This document shows, piece by piece, positions 39,694 to 46,898 of a stretch of DNA of 53,736 nt; the first letter of the stretch is position 1; the number at the start of each line of letters is the position of its first letter. The translations under genes were made by a program, and so were the position numbers. Below the pieces are notes generated by a model, which saw only the letters and a program-made list of their open reading frames with translations, was not told the DNA's origin and did not search any database. The DNA is from a virus: IMG/VR virus record IMGVR_UViG_3300045005_000056, positions 1 through 53,736 of that record; one strand, given 5' to 3'.

Positions 39694-39863
39694 ACTTCGG
39701 CGTCACGTTCTCGCCCGCCGAGCTCGACGAGCTAGTGAAGCGCGATGCTTATCTGAAGCTGCGCGCGAAGGGCCTCGAGATGGCCGAGGGCCGCTTCTTC
39801 GAGCGCGCGAGGGTTCAGCGCTTCCTCGACGGCGGCGTGCGCGTCGGCGTGGTGGACCCGTGA
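39516..39863 (+). CDS. Hypothetical protein overlapping the transglycosylase gene out of frame
   Basis: 115 residues. The ATG at 39516 follows GTGGAGGTCGAT, an excellent ribosome-binding site within the preceding gene, and the first 59 codons overlap it in another frame. That part is Gly/Ser/Ala-rich and probably disordered; from about residue 60 the sequence reads as a folded helix (FSPAELDELVKRDAYLKLRA, RFFERARVQRFLDG). No other start precedes the folded part. The stop overlaps the next GTG. Confidence 0.6.
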   Translation: MSQESGTNGSGELSGGLRRPEFPGAQPLVRLEEVAGQVGAPAASGRTASAGIPASSSGVDFGVTFSPAELDELVKRDAYLKLRAKGLEMAEGRFFERARVQRFLDGGVRVGVVDP

Positions 39864-40330
39864 GTTGGTGGCTGCCGCTCGTCTACGGTGCGGCCGGCTA
39901 CGTCGTCGCGACCGTCGTTCACACGATCCTGATGCACCGGAGCGCCCCGCGGTCGCACCAGCGATACCGCGAGACGATCTTGATGGCGCTTCACCGGCGG
40001 CTGAATCTAGAAGCCGAGATCGCCGACATCGACCAAGAGCTGTGCGAGCTGTGGCAGAAAGCCCCGGACCAGCAAGCCCGCCTCATCGTGACGAACGTCG
40101 AGCGAGCGCGCACGGTTGCTCCGGCGCTTCTGCGCCTAGCGAAACGCTTCGGCTTCGACGTGCCTGATGAGGCGATCGTGAATCGCGACATCAAGCCGGC
40201 GAACGTGATCGTTCACGAAGCTGCCTCGGTCGTTCACGAAACGCCGCCCGACGTTCAGGAAAGCGACCGCCCGTTCAACGCGTGGGGAGCGCCAGCTGAG
40301 CGCAATTCGAACGGCACGTCGGCGAACTAG
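39860..40330 (+). CDS. Membrane-anchored lysis-region protein
   Basis: 156 residues from GTG 39860 (GTGA overlap). One N-terminal transmembrane helix (LPLVYGAAGYVVATVVHTIL) is followed by a charged helical part (LNLEAEIADIDQELCELWQK) and a polar tail. The topology is like an inner-membrane spanin or regulator of lysis, but no family is recognised. It lies just before the endolysin gene. Confidence 0.6.
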   Translation: MSWWLPLVYGAAGYVVATVVHTILMHRSAPRSHQRYRETILMALHRRLNLEAEIADIDQELCELWQKAPDQQARLIVTNVERARTVAPALLRLAKRFGFDVPDEAIVNRDIKPANVIVHEAASVVHETPPDVQESDRPFNAWGAPAERNSNGTSAN

Positions 40331-40338
40331 TGGCGTGG

Positions 40339-40344
40339 TAGCCT
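40339..40344 (+). promoter_or_regulatory. TAGCCT -10 box, leaderless promoter of endolysin
   Basis: TAGCCT is 6 nt (CGGCGC) before the ATG at 40351. A TG two bases upstream (TGGTAGCCT) gives an extended -10. No Shine-Dalgarno sequence is present. Confidence 0.65.
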
Positions 40345-40350
40345 CGGCGC

Positions 40351-41829
40351 ATGTCGACTCCCTTCATCACGCGCGCTGAGGACCTATGGATCCATCCGTC
40401 TGGGTGGGTTGAGATCGCTCCGAAACGCTGGCTGACGAGGCGTCCACTTTGGGATCGCGTCAACGACTGCGTCGCGCGTCCTGGTCATGGTCCAGCCGGG
40501 GCATGGCTTCGGGCGAATAGGTGCCGTCTTCCTGCCGCGGCTGAGTACGAGCTGTTACATCAAGTGGCGCTTTGGATCGCGCCCGTCACGTTGCCGACGC
40601 ACGACATGCTGCGCGCCGATGGTGTTCCTGCGCCGTTCTCTGATTCCAAGGGGCGCGACCTGCCGCACATGCGCGACTACCGGGCGCGGAACATGCGCTC
40701 GCAAGCGTGGTGCAAAATCCACGACGAGCGCGTCGCGGCGCTTCTCGTGGCTGCCGGATATGACGGCACGCAACCCGTTGCGAACGACGGCAAGCACTTC
40801 GATTGCGACGGCGACATCATCGGCTGGTGGAAGTTCGCGGCACCAAGAAACGAGAAGATTCAGAACGAGAGCCCAGCGCACAGAGCCGAACCGACATTCA
40901 CCGATTACGCGACCAATGTTCATGGTGCATTCGATGGCGAAACGCCGCCGTCGCTGGTCGCTGGTGGAGCCCTCCCAGCGCCCACGCCCGCGCCGTCGAA
41001 GCCGCGCGCCGTCGCCACGCCGCCATCAGAGCTAATGCGCGCCGACAAGGGGCCAGCCGTGAAGACGGTCCAGCAGCAACTCATCGTGCTCGGCTACGAT
41101 CTTGGAAAGTGGGGCGCAGACGGATCGTTTGGCGCAGTGACAGAAGCCGCGGTGAAGTCGTTCCAGCGCGATTACGGTCTGCCCGTCGATGGCATCGTCG
41201 ACGCCGACGTGATGGCCGCGCTGCGCGACGCGAAGCCACCAGACACGCAGCCGACGCCGGGCTCGATGCCGAGCTGGGCCGTCGAGCCCATACCATTCGT
41301 TGCCGCGGCGAACTTCACGAAGGCTGGCCGAACGAAGGTCACGCTCATCGTGATCCACACGATGGAAGCGCCCGAGAAGCCGACGACCGCTGAAAGCGTC
41401 GCCGCGTGGTTCGCCGGGCAGCGCGGCAAAGCTCCGATGGCCAGCGCGCACTACTGCTGTGATTCTGATTCCGTGGTACAGGGCGTCGACGAAGCAGACG
41501 TCGCGTATGCCGCGCCGGGCGCGAACGCTCAAGGCATCCAGTTCGAGCTCGCCGGCTACGCAAAGCAGAGCGCCTCCGACTGGTCCGACGACGATTCGCA
41601 GAAGATGCTCGACCGTGTGGCGCGCATCGCCGCTAAGGCGTGCAAGCGCTGGAGTATCCCGGTCGTGAAGCTCGGGCCGGAGGATTTGCTTGCCGGACGC
41701 GCGGGGTTCTGCGGCCACGTCGATGCCTCGAAGGCGTTCAAGCGGTCAAACCACTACGATCCTGGACAAAACTATCCATGGGATGCGTTCCTCGAATGCG
41801 TGCGCGGCTATTTGAAGCAGATCGGCTGA
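40351..41829 (+). CDS. Endolysin: N-terminal domain + PGBD + amidase_2
   Basis: 492 residues. Residues about 1-180 are a separate domain with AWCKIHDERVAALLVAAGYD and several Trp, not recognised. A Pro/Ala linker follows (PAPTPAPSKP). Residues about 228-290 are a peptidoglycan-binding domain (KTVQQQLIVLGYDLGKWG, VKSFQRDYGLPVDGIVDADV). Residues about 315-490 are an N-acetylmuramoyl-L-alanine amidase: LIVIHTMEAPE (zinc His), AHYCCDSD (His) and FCGHVDASKAF (His, Lys). Three-domain endolysins of this kind are large. It needs the holin for release. Confidence 0.88.
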   Translation: MSTPFITRAEDLWIHPSGWVEIAPKRWLTRRPLWDRVNDCVARPGHGPAGAWLRANRCRLPAAAEYELLHQVALWIAPVTLPTHDMLRADGVPAPFSDSKGRDLPHMRDYRARNMRSQAWCKIHDERVAALLVAAGYDGTQPVANDGKHFDCDGDIIGWWKFAAPRNEKIQNESPAHRAEPTFTDYATNVHGAFDGETPPSLVAGGALPAPTPAPSKPRAVATPPSELMRADKGPAVKTVQQQLIVLGYDLGKWGADGSFGAVTEAAVKSFQRDYGLPVDGIVDADVMAALRDAKPPDTQPTPGSMPSWAVEPIPFVAAANFTKAGRTKVTLIVIHTMEAPEKPTTAESVAAWFAGQRGKAPMASAHYCCDSDSVVQGVDEADVAYAAPGANAQGIQFELAGYAKQSASDWSDDDSQKMLDRVARIAAKACKRWSIPVVKLGPEDLLAGRAGFCGHVDASKAFKRSNHYDPGQNYPWDAFLECVRGYLKQIG

Positions 41830-41835
41830 TTGGCC

Positions 41836-41851
41836 GTGCAACCGCTTGCAC
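41836..41851. terminator. Small hairpin between converging genes
   Basis: GTGCAA (41836-41841) pairs with TTGCAC (41846-41851), 4-nt loop, between the ends of the endolysin gene and the leftward gene at 41922. No T-run on either strand, so termination is uncertain. Nothing else was seen in the 92-bp gap. Confidence 0.3.
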
Positions 41852-41921
41852 TTGTGACCGTCTGGAACACGCGGCAGCCAGTGCGCAGCGTCAAAGTCGA
41901 ACATCTTGGCAATTCGGATCA

Positions 41922-42560
41922 TCAGCTCACTCCACCCTTGAATAGCGCCATCTGCCTGCGCGCCGCGTCTAGCGGTCCAACAGTCTTGGCGAACCTCGAC
42001 GCGCTCGTACCATCAAAGCTCGTGACGCCCTCGGACGTGCAGATCGCGATCCTGCGCGCAGTGTTGACGCGCCCGACATGAACCCAGCATCCCACCTCGC
42101 GACCGAGCTTTGCCCAAGTGCCCATCGTTTTCTCCTTCCACTCGGTCGATCCGCCGACGAAAAGCCCGACACGCGATCCCAGGAAGCCGCGCACGTCGCC
42201 AGCCACCATGCCGTCCTGCACCGCGAGCAGCGCCCGCGGCGACTCATCGAGCACGACGCGCATCCAGCGCAGGGAGGTGTCGAGCGACGCCATCCCGCCA
42301 CACACCACGTCCGGCAGCACCGTCCAGTCGGCGTCACGACCGAGCTTGCGAAGTGCTACTACGAATGCCCGATCGTCGAATGCCTTGCCCTGCCGATAGG
42401 CAGTCCACGCGCCATTGTCGAGCGCGTAGCGAAATCCCTCCGCGCGCAAGCAGCCGGTAGCTGACACAAGCAGGCGCCAGCCGTGCTCGTGTAGTGACGC
42501 CAGGTTCCGCCGCGTCCCCGTGCGCGATGCATACGCGAGAACTTTAGGCGATTCACTCAT
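41922..42560 (-). CDS. TIM-barrel transglycosylase-like (TGT/DpdA-type) protein
   Basis: 212 residues. Conserved blocks LVSATGCLRAEGFRYALDNG, DADWTVLPDVVCGGMASLD, ALLAVQDGM, GLFVGGSTEWKEKTM, HVGRVNTARRI and SFDGTSASRF match a phage family related to tRNA-guanine transglycosylases, some of which (DpdA) swap guanine for 7-deazaguanine in phage DNA. Candidate catalytic Asp residues lie in VLPD and AVQD. No preQ0 pathway genes are present. The family assignment is from recalled sequence pattern, so moderate. The start follows GGGGGAG, and the gene is last in the leftward operon. Confidence 0.55.
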   Translation of the reverse strand: MSESPKVLAYASRTGTRRNLASLHEHGWRLLVSATGCLRAEGFRYALDNGAWTAYRQGKAFDDRAFVVALRKLGRDADWTVLPDVVCGGMASLDTSLRWMRVVLDESPRALLAVQDGMVAGDVRGFLGSRVGLFVGGSTEWKEKTMGTWAKLGREVGCWVHVGRVNTARRIAICTSEGVTSFDGTSASRFAKTVGPLDAARRQMALFKGGVS

Positions 42561-42843
42561 GCGCTCCCCCTTTCGGCACGCTCATCAGTTCGAGCGGCGC
42601 GTCCTTCGCCGCGCGGTCGAGCGGCACGAGCACCGTCGAATCATCGTCGACCACGACGTGCGCGTTGTTGATCCGTTGCTCGACGCGCGCGACTTCGTGC
42701 CCGCACTTGCAGACGATGCGTACGCCGCCGCAAGCGATCGGTCCCTTGTCGTTCTGCTGAATGATGATCGCCGGCCGATGCTGAAGCTCGGCGCCGCACT
42801 TGCGCAGCAACTCGGGGTCAACGTGGATGAGGCGCTCAGCCAT
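42553..42843 (-). CDS. Hypothetical protein with CKCG motif
   Basis: 96 residues from ATG 42843, where ATGGCTGA overlaps the upstream stop. It contains LRKCGAELQHRPAIIIQQND and RIVCKCGHEVARVEQ; three cysteines and nearby His could bind zinc. The C-terminus is acidic then Pro/Gly-rich. Its stop overlaps the next start by 8 nt. Function is unknown. Confidence 0.65.
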   Translation of the reverse strand: MAERLIHVDPELLRKCGAELQHRPAIIIQQNDKGPIACGGVRIVCKCGHEVARVEQRINNAHVVVDDDSTVLVPLDRAAKDAPLELMSVPKGGAHE

Positions 42844-43069
42844 CGCACACGCCCTCGACGAACCGAATCGCCATGGCTGCGATCTGAATCGCTTCTGCGC
42901 GCATCCGCTCCTTGGGTCCGTTGGCGCGAACCTCATCCCAAAGCTCGTCGAGCTCTTCGAGAATTACTGCGTAACCCTCATGGGCCGAGTGAAAGTGCGG
43001 GAACTTCCGGCGCGCGGCTGCGAGTTCCTCGATGATCTCGAGAATGATTTCTGGCTGCAACGGCGTCAT
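42836..43069 (-). CDS. MazG-like small protein
   Basis: 77 residues. HEGYAVILEELDELWDEV carries the E-E-x-x-E helix of MazG/dUTPase-like all-alpha NTP pyrophosphohydrolases, and RMRAEAIQIAAMAIRFVEG is the matching second helix. Such small phage versions are common and may lower NTP or ppGpp pools or clear modified nucleotides. Half-size proteins act as dimers or tetramers. Start overlaps the methyltransferase stop as ATGA. Confidence 0.7.
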   Translation of the reverse strand: MTPLQPEIILEIIEELAAARRKFPHFHSAHEGYAVILEELDELWDEVRANGPKERMRAEAIQIAAMAIRFVEGVCDG

Positions 43070-43944
43070 TGTGCGATCGCGAATAGGTCCTGTTGCCTGG
43101 CTGCCGATGCAATGTTGCGAGACGCCTGCTCGTAGTACGAGCGTTTGAGCTCAATCCCGATGAAGCGCCTGCCCATCTCGCGGGCGACGTGGCCCTCGCT
43201 GCCGATTCCCATAAATGGCGAAAATACCACGTCACCGGGGTTCGTCCACAATTCAATGCATCGCCTAATGACGCCGAGCTGCAACGGGCAGATATGGCGC
43301 TCGTCCTCATGCTCGCGCGCGGAACGATACTGGATCGTGTCGCTCGGATTGATGTCATGCCACACCGGCGAGGCATATCGCTGCCACAGGCTCACCGGGA
43401 AGGTTTCATTCGTGTGCGTCACGCGCTCGGGGTTGTCGCCCGGCTTGCGCATCGTCACCACGTAGTCCGGTATCCCTTGGCGCGACATGCACGAATCCTT
43501 CTTGATCTGTTTGTGGAGCAATCCGAGCGCCTTGGTCCTCTGCATGGCAGTCACCGGATCCTTCCAGATGACGACCTCGGAGTGGTAGATCCATCCCGCC
43601 TCGATGAACATGGCGATGAGTCGACCGCGGAAGTCGGATAGTCCGATGTACCCGTCACGTGCCTTCGATGTCGGTAAATTCATGCAGTGGAAGCTGCACA
43701 GCCGCCCCGCCATCGTGACGCGAAGCAGTTCCGAAATGAGGAACGCGAAGTGCTTCGCGAACGTATCGTGATCGGCGCAATTTCCCATGTCCCGCTCGCT
43801 ATTCGAGTAGGTGTACAGCGACGCGAATGGCGGGCTGAATATAGAGTAGTGGACAGATGCATCAGGGATCCCTCCGATCACCTCCACCGCGTCGCCGTGG
43901 TACAGGGCCGCGTCATCTCCGATTTTCTGCGTTATCACCTTCAT
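43066..43944 (-). CDS. DNA methyltransferase (N4-cytosine/N6-adenine type)
   Basis: 292 residues from ATG 43944 after GGAGGTGACAAC. Catalytic motif IV is SPPF in VHYSIFSPPFASLY (about residue 38), and the SAM-binding motif is FSPFMGIGSEGHVAREMG near 250, so the order is the beta-like one (catalytic motif first). It also has HSEVVIWKDPVTAMQRTKAL and a CPLQLGVIRRCIELWTNPGD segment. It is coupled to the helicase gene by ATGA, a frequent phage pairing. It may protect phage DNA from host restriction; there is no cognate nuclease in the window. Confidence 0.88.
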   Translation of the reverse strand: MKVITQKIGDDAALYHGDAVEVIGGIPDASVHYSIFSPPFASLYTYSNSERDMGNCADHDTFAKHFAFLISELLRVTMAGRLCSFHCMNLPTSKARDGYIGLSDFRGRLIAMFIEAGWIYHSEVVIWKDPVTAMQRTKALGLLHKQIKKDSCMSRQGIPDYVVTMRKPGDNPERVTHTNETFPVSLWQRYASPVWHDINPSDTIQYRSAREHEDERHICPLQLGVIRRCIELWTNPGDVVFSPFMGIGSEGHVAREMGRRFIGIELKRSYYEQASRNIASAARQQDLFAIAQ

Positions 43945-45368
43945 GTTGTCACCTCCTCCGTTCTCAGCCATCGCGGGATCATCATGTCGACCATCGGCGC
44001 GTAGGTCGTTTCAGTCCGCACCATCATACCGAGCGAAGCGCGCGTCACCGGAGCCATGTGTGCGCCCATCTCGGCCGTGAGCCGCTCGGCGTCTGCCTCC
44101 TTGCGTTTCAGGTTCTCAAGGACCGCGATCTCCTGCTCGCTTAGCACTACGTGGACGTCGACCGGTCTGGTTTGGCCGAAGCGCCAGCACCGACGAATTG
44201 CCTGATACATGCTCTCGAAGCTGTGATCGATGCCGGCGAAGCACATGCGGGCGCAATGCTGCCAGTTGAGCCCCCACCCAGCGATCGACGCCTTGCTGAC
44301 CAGCACGCGATATTTTCCAGTGGCGAACCCGTTCAACCGCTCCTCCTTTTCATCCAGGGACATCGCGCCCGATACTTCAACAGCGTCGTGGATCGATTCA
44401 GATAGAGCGACGCTCTCATCGTTGAGCTGGCACCACACGACCCATGGTTCTCGCGAGCCATTGACCATGTCGGCCACCAGCGCGACGCGCTCGTTTAACG
44501 ACGCGCGCTTGGCGGCCCGCTGGTCGTTCAGCGTTCGAGCATCGGCGGCCCACAGAAGTCCCTGTTCATGGGCTATGGTTGCCGTATCGACGGATACGAC
44601 ATGCTGCCGTATTGTGAGGGGCGGCAGGTCGTAGTTGCGATCATCGTACCCGAGGGCGCTCGGATGGTTCACATTGACAGCCCATGATGCGAGCCACGTC
44701 CAAAAGTCTCTAGCCGCGTGACCCTTGAGCCGCCACTTCTGAGTCTCGCCACCATCGTGGACGAAAAACATCGCCAACATCTCCGCGCGCGTCATTGCAC
44801 CGATAAACTCGGCGTGGTTGCCGAGCTCCATGTAGTCGTTTGGCGCAGGTGTCGCGGAGCAGCAGAGACGAAACTGGGTTCTGCCGAACAACTCGATTAG
44901 CTGGTTACGGGTCTTGCTCGTGTAGTCACGCAAACAACTGCTCTCGTCGAGTACCACGCCGCCGAACTTGGTCGCATCGAACTTGTGCAGGCGCTCATAA
45001 TTGGTGACCGTCAGCATGGCTGCATCGCCAAGCTCACGCGCATGCACCAGCTCGATATTCAGCTTGGCAGCCTCGGCCACAAACTGATCGGCCACGGCTA
45101 GCGGAGTCAGGATGAGCACTGGCATGCCGGTGTGGTCGGCCACCACACGGGACCACTCGATCGCCATTGCGCTCTTTCCGAGTCCCGTACCGGCCCAGAG
45201 CGCGGCCTTCCCTCTCCGAAGAGCCCACCGTGTCAGGTCGCGCTGGAACGGGAATAGCCGCGGATGCAGAGTCGGCGGGTCATCGATTCCTGTTGGATTG
45301 ACCACAATCCGTTTCGACTGCAAGAACTGATCGTATTGAGTTAACAGTGCCTCAGGCTTTCCGTGCAT
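43941..45368 (-). CDS. SNF2-family DEAD-like helicase
   Basis: 475 residues. Motif I is ALWAGTGLGKSAMAIEW (about 56), motif II LDESS (about 139), motif III CCSATPAPNDY (about 168). The second RecA domain has VLVSKASIAGWGLNWQ and the arginine-finger motif QAIRRCWRFGQTRPV. It opens or translocates on DNA. The adjacent methyltransferase suggests the two work together in DNA modification or replication. The start overlaps the sigma-like gene's end by 17 bp. Confidence 0.88.
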   Translation of the reverse strand: MHGKPEALLTQYDQFLQSKRIVVNPTGIDDPPTLHPRLFPFQRDLTRWALRRGKAALWAGTGLGKSAMAIEWSRVVADHTGMPVLILTPLAVADQFVAEAAKLNIELVHARELGDAAMLTVTNYERLHKFDATKFGGVVLDESSCLRDYTSKTRNQLIELFGRTQFRLCCSATPAPNDYMELGNHAEFIGAMTRAEMLAMFFVHDGGETQKWRLKGHAARDFWTWLASWAVNVNHPSALGYDDRNYDLPPLTIRQHVVSVDTATIAHEQGLLWAADARTLNDQRAAKRASLNERVALVADMVNGSREPWVVWCQLNDESVALSESIHDAVEVSGAMSLDEKEERLNGFATGKYRVLVSKASIAGWGLNWQHCARMCFAGIDHSFESMYQAIRRCWRFGQTRPVDVHVVLSEQEIAVLENLKRKEADAERLTAEMGAHMAPVTRASLGMMVRTETTYAPMVDMMIPRWLRTEEVTT

Positions 45369-45564
45369 GCCACCCTGCCTTTTCTTCGTTGCCTAGCGGC
45401 GCCGGCTCCCACGAGTCTGGAGACTCAAAGCCGCCTTCGCGCCACGACCTCTTGAGCTCCGCGTTTCGTCGGAGTTTCTTGATCGCGCGTTGTTCGTAGT
45501 ACTGGACTGTCTGACGCGATAAACCGAGAGCTTCGGCGATCTCGTCGAGCGTCATGCCTGCCAT
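45352..45564 (-). CDS. Sigma-70 region 4-like HTH protein
   Basis: 70 residues from ATG 45564. MTLDEIAEALGLSRQTVQYY then EQRAIKKLRRNAEL is a clear region-4 type helix-turn-helix: it ends in the usual 'xxAxxKLR' helix that binds the -35 box in sigma factors. No regions 2 or 3 are present, so it cannot be a full sigma factor; it may be an anti- or co-sigma protein or a late gene regulator. The tail (SPDSWEPAPLGNEE) is Pro/Trp-rich. It overlaps genes on both sides. Confidence 0.75.
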   Translation of the reverse strand: MAGMTLDEIAEALGLSRQTVQYYEQRAIKKLRRNAELKRSWREGGFESPDSWEPAPLGNEEKAGWHARKA

Positions 45565-45725
45565 GTTTTCGGCGCTCCTCGCGCATCGATGATCACTGGC
45601 CGTAGCTCTTTGGTGAGTGGATCGAAGATCAACGCTTGCTCGCCGCCGAACCACATCGGACGAAGCAGCGACTCAAGCTCGCTCACCGAACAGCGCGCGC
45701 TCGCGATAATGATGCTCGGTTTCAT
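45552..45725 (-). CDS. 57-residue hypothetical protein
   Basis: Start ATG 45725 follows GGAGGAGCG. The product begins MKPSIIIASARCSVSELESL and continues with RPMWFGGEQALIFDP. No family recognised. It overlaps the sigma-like gene by 13 bp. The stop and starts on both sides overlap, giving a chain of four coupled genes. Confidence 0.6.
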   Translation of the reverse strand: MKPSIIIASARCSVSELESLLRPMWFGGEQALIFDPLTKELRPVIIDARGAPKTWQA

Positions 45726-45898
45726 CGCTCCTCCGTGCAGCGCGCAATTGTTTCGATCGCGGCGGCGATGCGTTGCTGGGTCGTGTTCACCTCGATAAGC
45801 GCTTCGCCGAGCCATTCGAGTCGATCGTAAATATCGTTGATCGTTGAACTGATATTCGACAACTCGTTCGCGAGTGTATCTACGTGGTCGTCTCTCAT
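45722..45898 (-). CDS. 58-residue coiled-coil protein
   Basis: A small gene from ATG 45898 after GCGGAGGAGCG. The product (MRDDHVDTLANELSNISSTI, then NDIYDRLEWLGEALIEVNTT) is a single amphipathic coiled coil with regular leucine and isoleucine spacing. The start overlaps the upstream stop as ATGA and its stop overlaps the next ATG. Function is unknown. Confidence 0.62.
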   Translation of the reverse strand: MRDDHVDTLANELSNISSTINDIYDRLEWLGEALIEVNTTQQRIAAAIETIARCTEER

Positions 45899-46893
45899 CG
45901 CTCCTCCGCGTCGGGCACATAGTCGTTTTCCGGCGCGCTCGGCTTCGGCGCAGCCGGCTTGCCCTTGCTACCCTTGCGCTGCGCTGCCGCGCGATTCGCG
46001 ATCTTCTCGCGTAGCGCAGCGTTCGGATCGTCCTTCCGGTCGCCCTCGACTCCGGTCTTCGTCGCGAGGCAGTCGCGCCACGTCGCTTCGCCTTCGCGCA
46101 CCGTCGCATAGATTGCGCGCAGCTCTGCAATCTCCGATGGGCTTGCTCCATCGAGGTCGTGGCCGAGGTAATCGCGCAGGTCAGCGCCCTTGACGCCGAG
46201 TTCACCGAACGCGCGCACGAGCTGCTTGCGTGCGGCGTCCGGGTCTTGCGCGATATCCTGCTCATTAGTTGCTCGGATCTGTTGCTCGCATTCCTCGAGC
46301 ACATCGGCCGGCACGAGCGACAGCACGCACCGGCGCTTCGCCTTGCGGCATTCGGCGCGAACTGTCGTTACGAGCGCGCCTTGATCAGCGCGAACGCGAT
46401 AGACGATGTCGCCGCGCGAGTTCGTGCGGCGCCCGACGACCTCGTCTCCGTCCTTGATCTGACGGCGTTCGACGAACTTAGGCACGTGAACGTCTTCCGA
46501 CTCGATCGCGTTCGTCTCAAGGTCGACCGAGCCGACGCGCCAGATTTGCTGATCATCACCGTCTTGCACGAGCAGCGTCGACACGATCATGTTGCCCATC
46601 GTGCGGTGCGCTGCTTCGGCGAAGCGGATCGACAGCCCCTCGGCATACTTACCGCCGCCGACCGGGCGGCGATAGAGGGCGCGCTCAGCGAAGCGCGACC
46701 GCTTGCACTCGCGGATGAGCCGCTCGCGCACGTCATCGATACTCCGCTGGCGCTTCAGCGCCATTAGATACTGCGCCTCGATTTCGGCGCGCGCCTTCGC
46801 GACCGCGCCGGCAGTCGTCGCGTCGATGTTCGCGAGCTGCGCTTCGTCGTGGCGCTCGGCGAGTGTCTTCGTTTGTGGATGTTCGTGATTCAT
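45895..46893 (-). CDS. Putative recombination-associated (ssDNA-annealing-like) protein
   Basis: 332 residues from ATG 46893 after GGAGTAAGGACC. The conserved-looking core is RRPVGGGKYAEGLSIRFAEA, GNMIVSTLLVQDGDDQQIWR, VGSVDLETNAIESEDVHVPK, and AECRKAKRRCVLSLVPADVL, a pattern found in phage proteins located next to exonucleases. The C-terminal tail is Lys/Pro/Ala-rich. By context with the YqaJ exonuclease gene two places upstream it could be the annealing partner. The family name is not certain. Confidence 0.55.
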   Translation of the reverse strand: MNHEHPQTKTLAERHDEAQLANIDATTAGAVAKARAEIEAQYLMALKRQRSIDDVRERLIRECKRSRFAERALYRRPVGGGKYAEGLSIRFAEAAHRTMGNMIVSTLLVQDGDDQQIWRVGSVDLETNAIESEDVHVPKFVERRQIKDGDEVVGRRTNSRGDIVYRVRADQGALVTTVRAECRKAKRRCVLSLVPADVLEECEQQIRATNEQDIAQDPDAARKQLVRAFGELGVKGADLRDYLGHDLDGASPSEIAELRAIYATVREGEATWRDCLATKTGVEGDRKDDPNAALREKIANRAAAQRKGSKGKPAAPKPSAPENDYVPDAEER

Positions 46894-46898
46894 GGTCC

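Noticed and set aside
41830-42081. 83-codon plus frame after the endolysin
   Set aside because: TTG start, no ribosome-binding site, and mostly antisense to the transglycosylase-like gene.
45552-46304. Long upstream extension of the 57-residue gene
   Set aside because: The extension is Arg-rich antisense-frame sequence over the annealing-like gene; the ATG at 45725 has a clear site.
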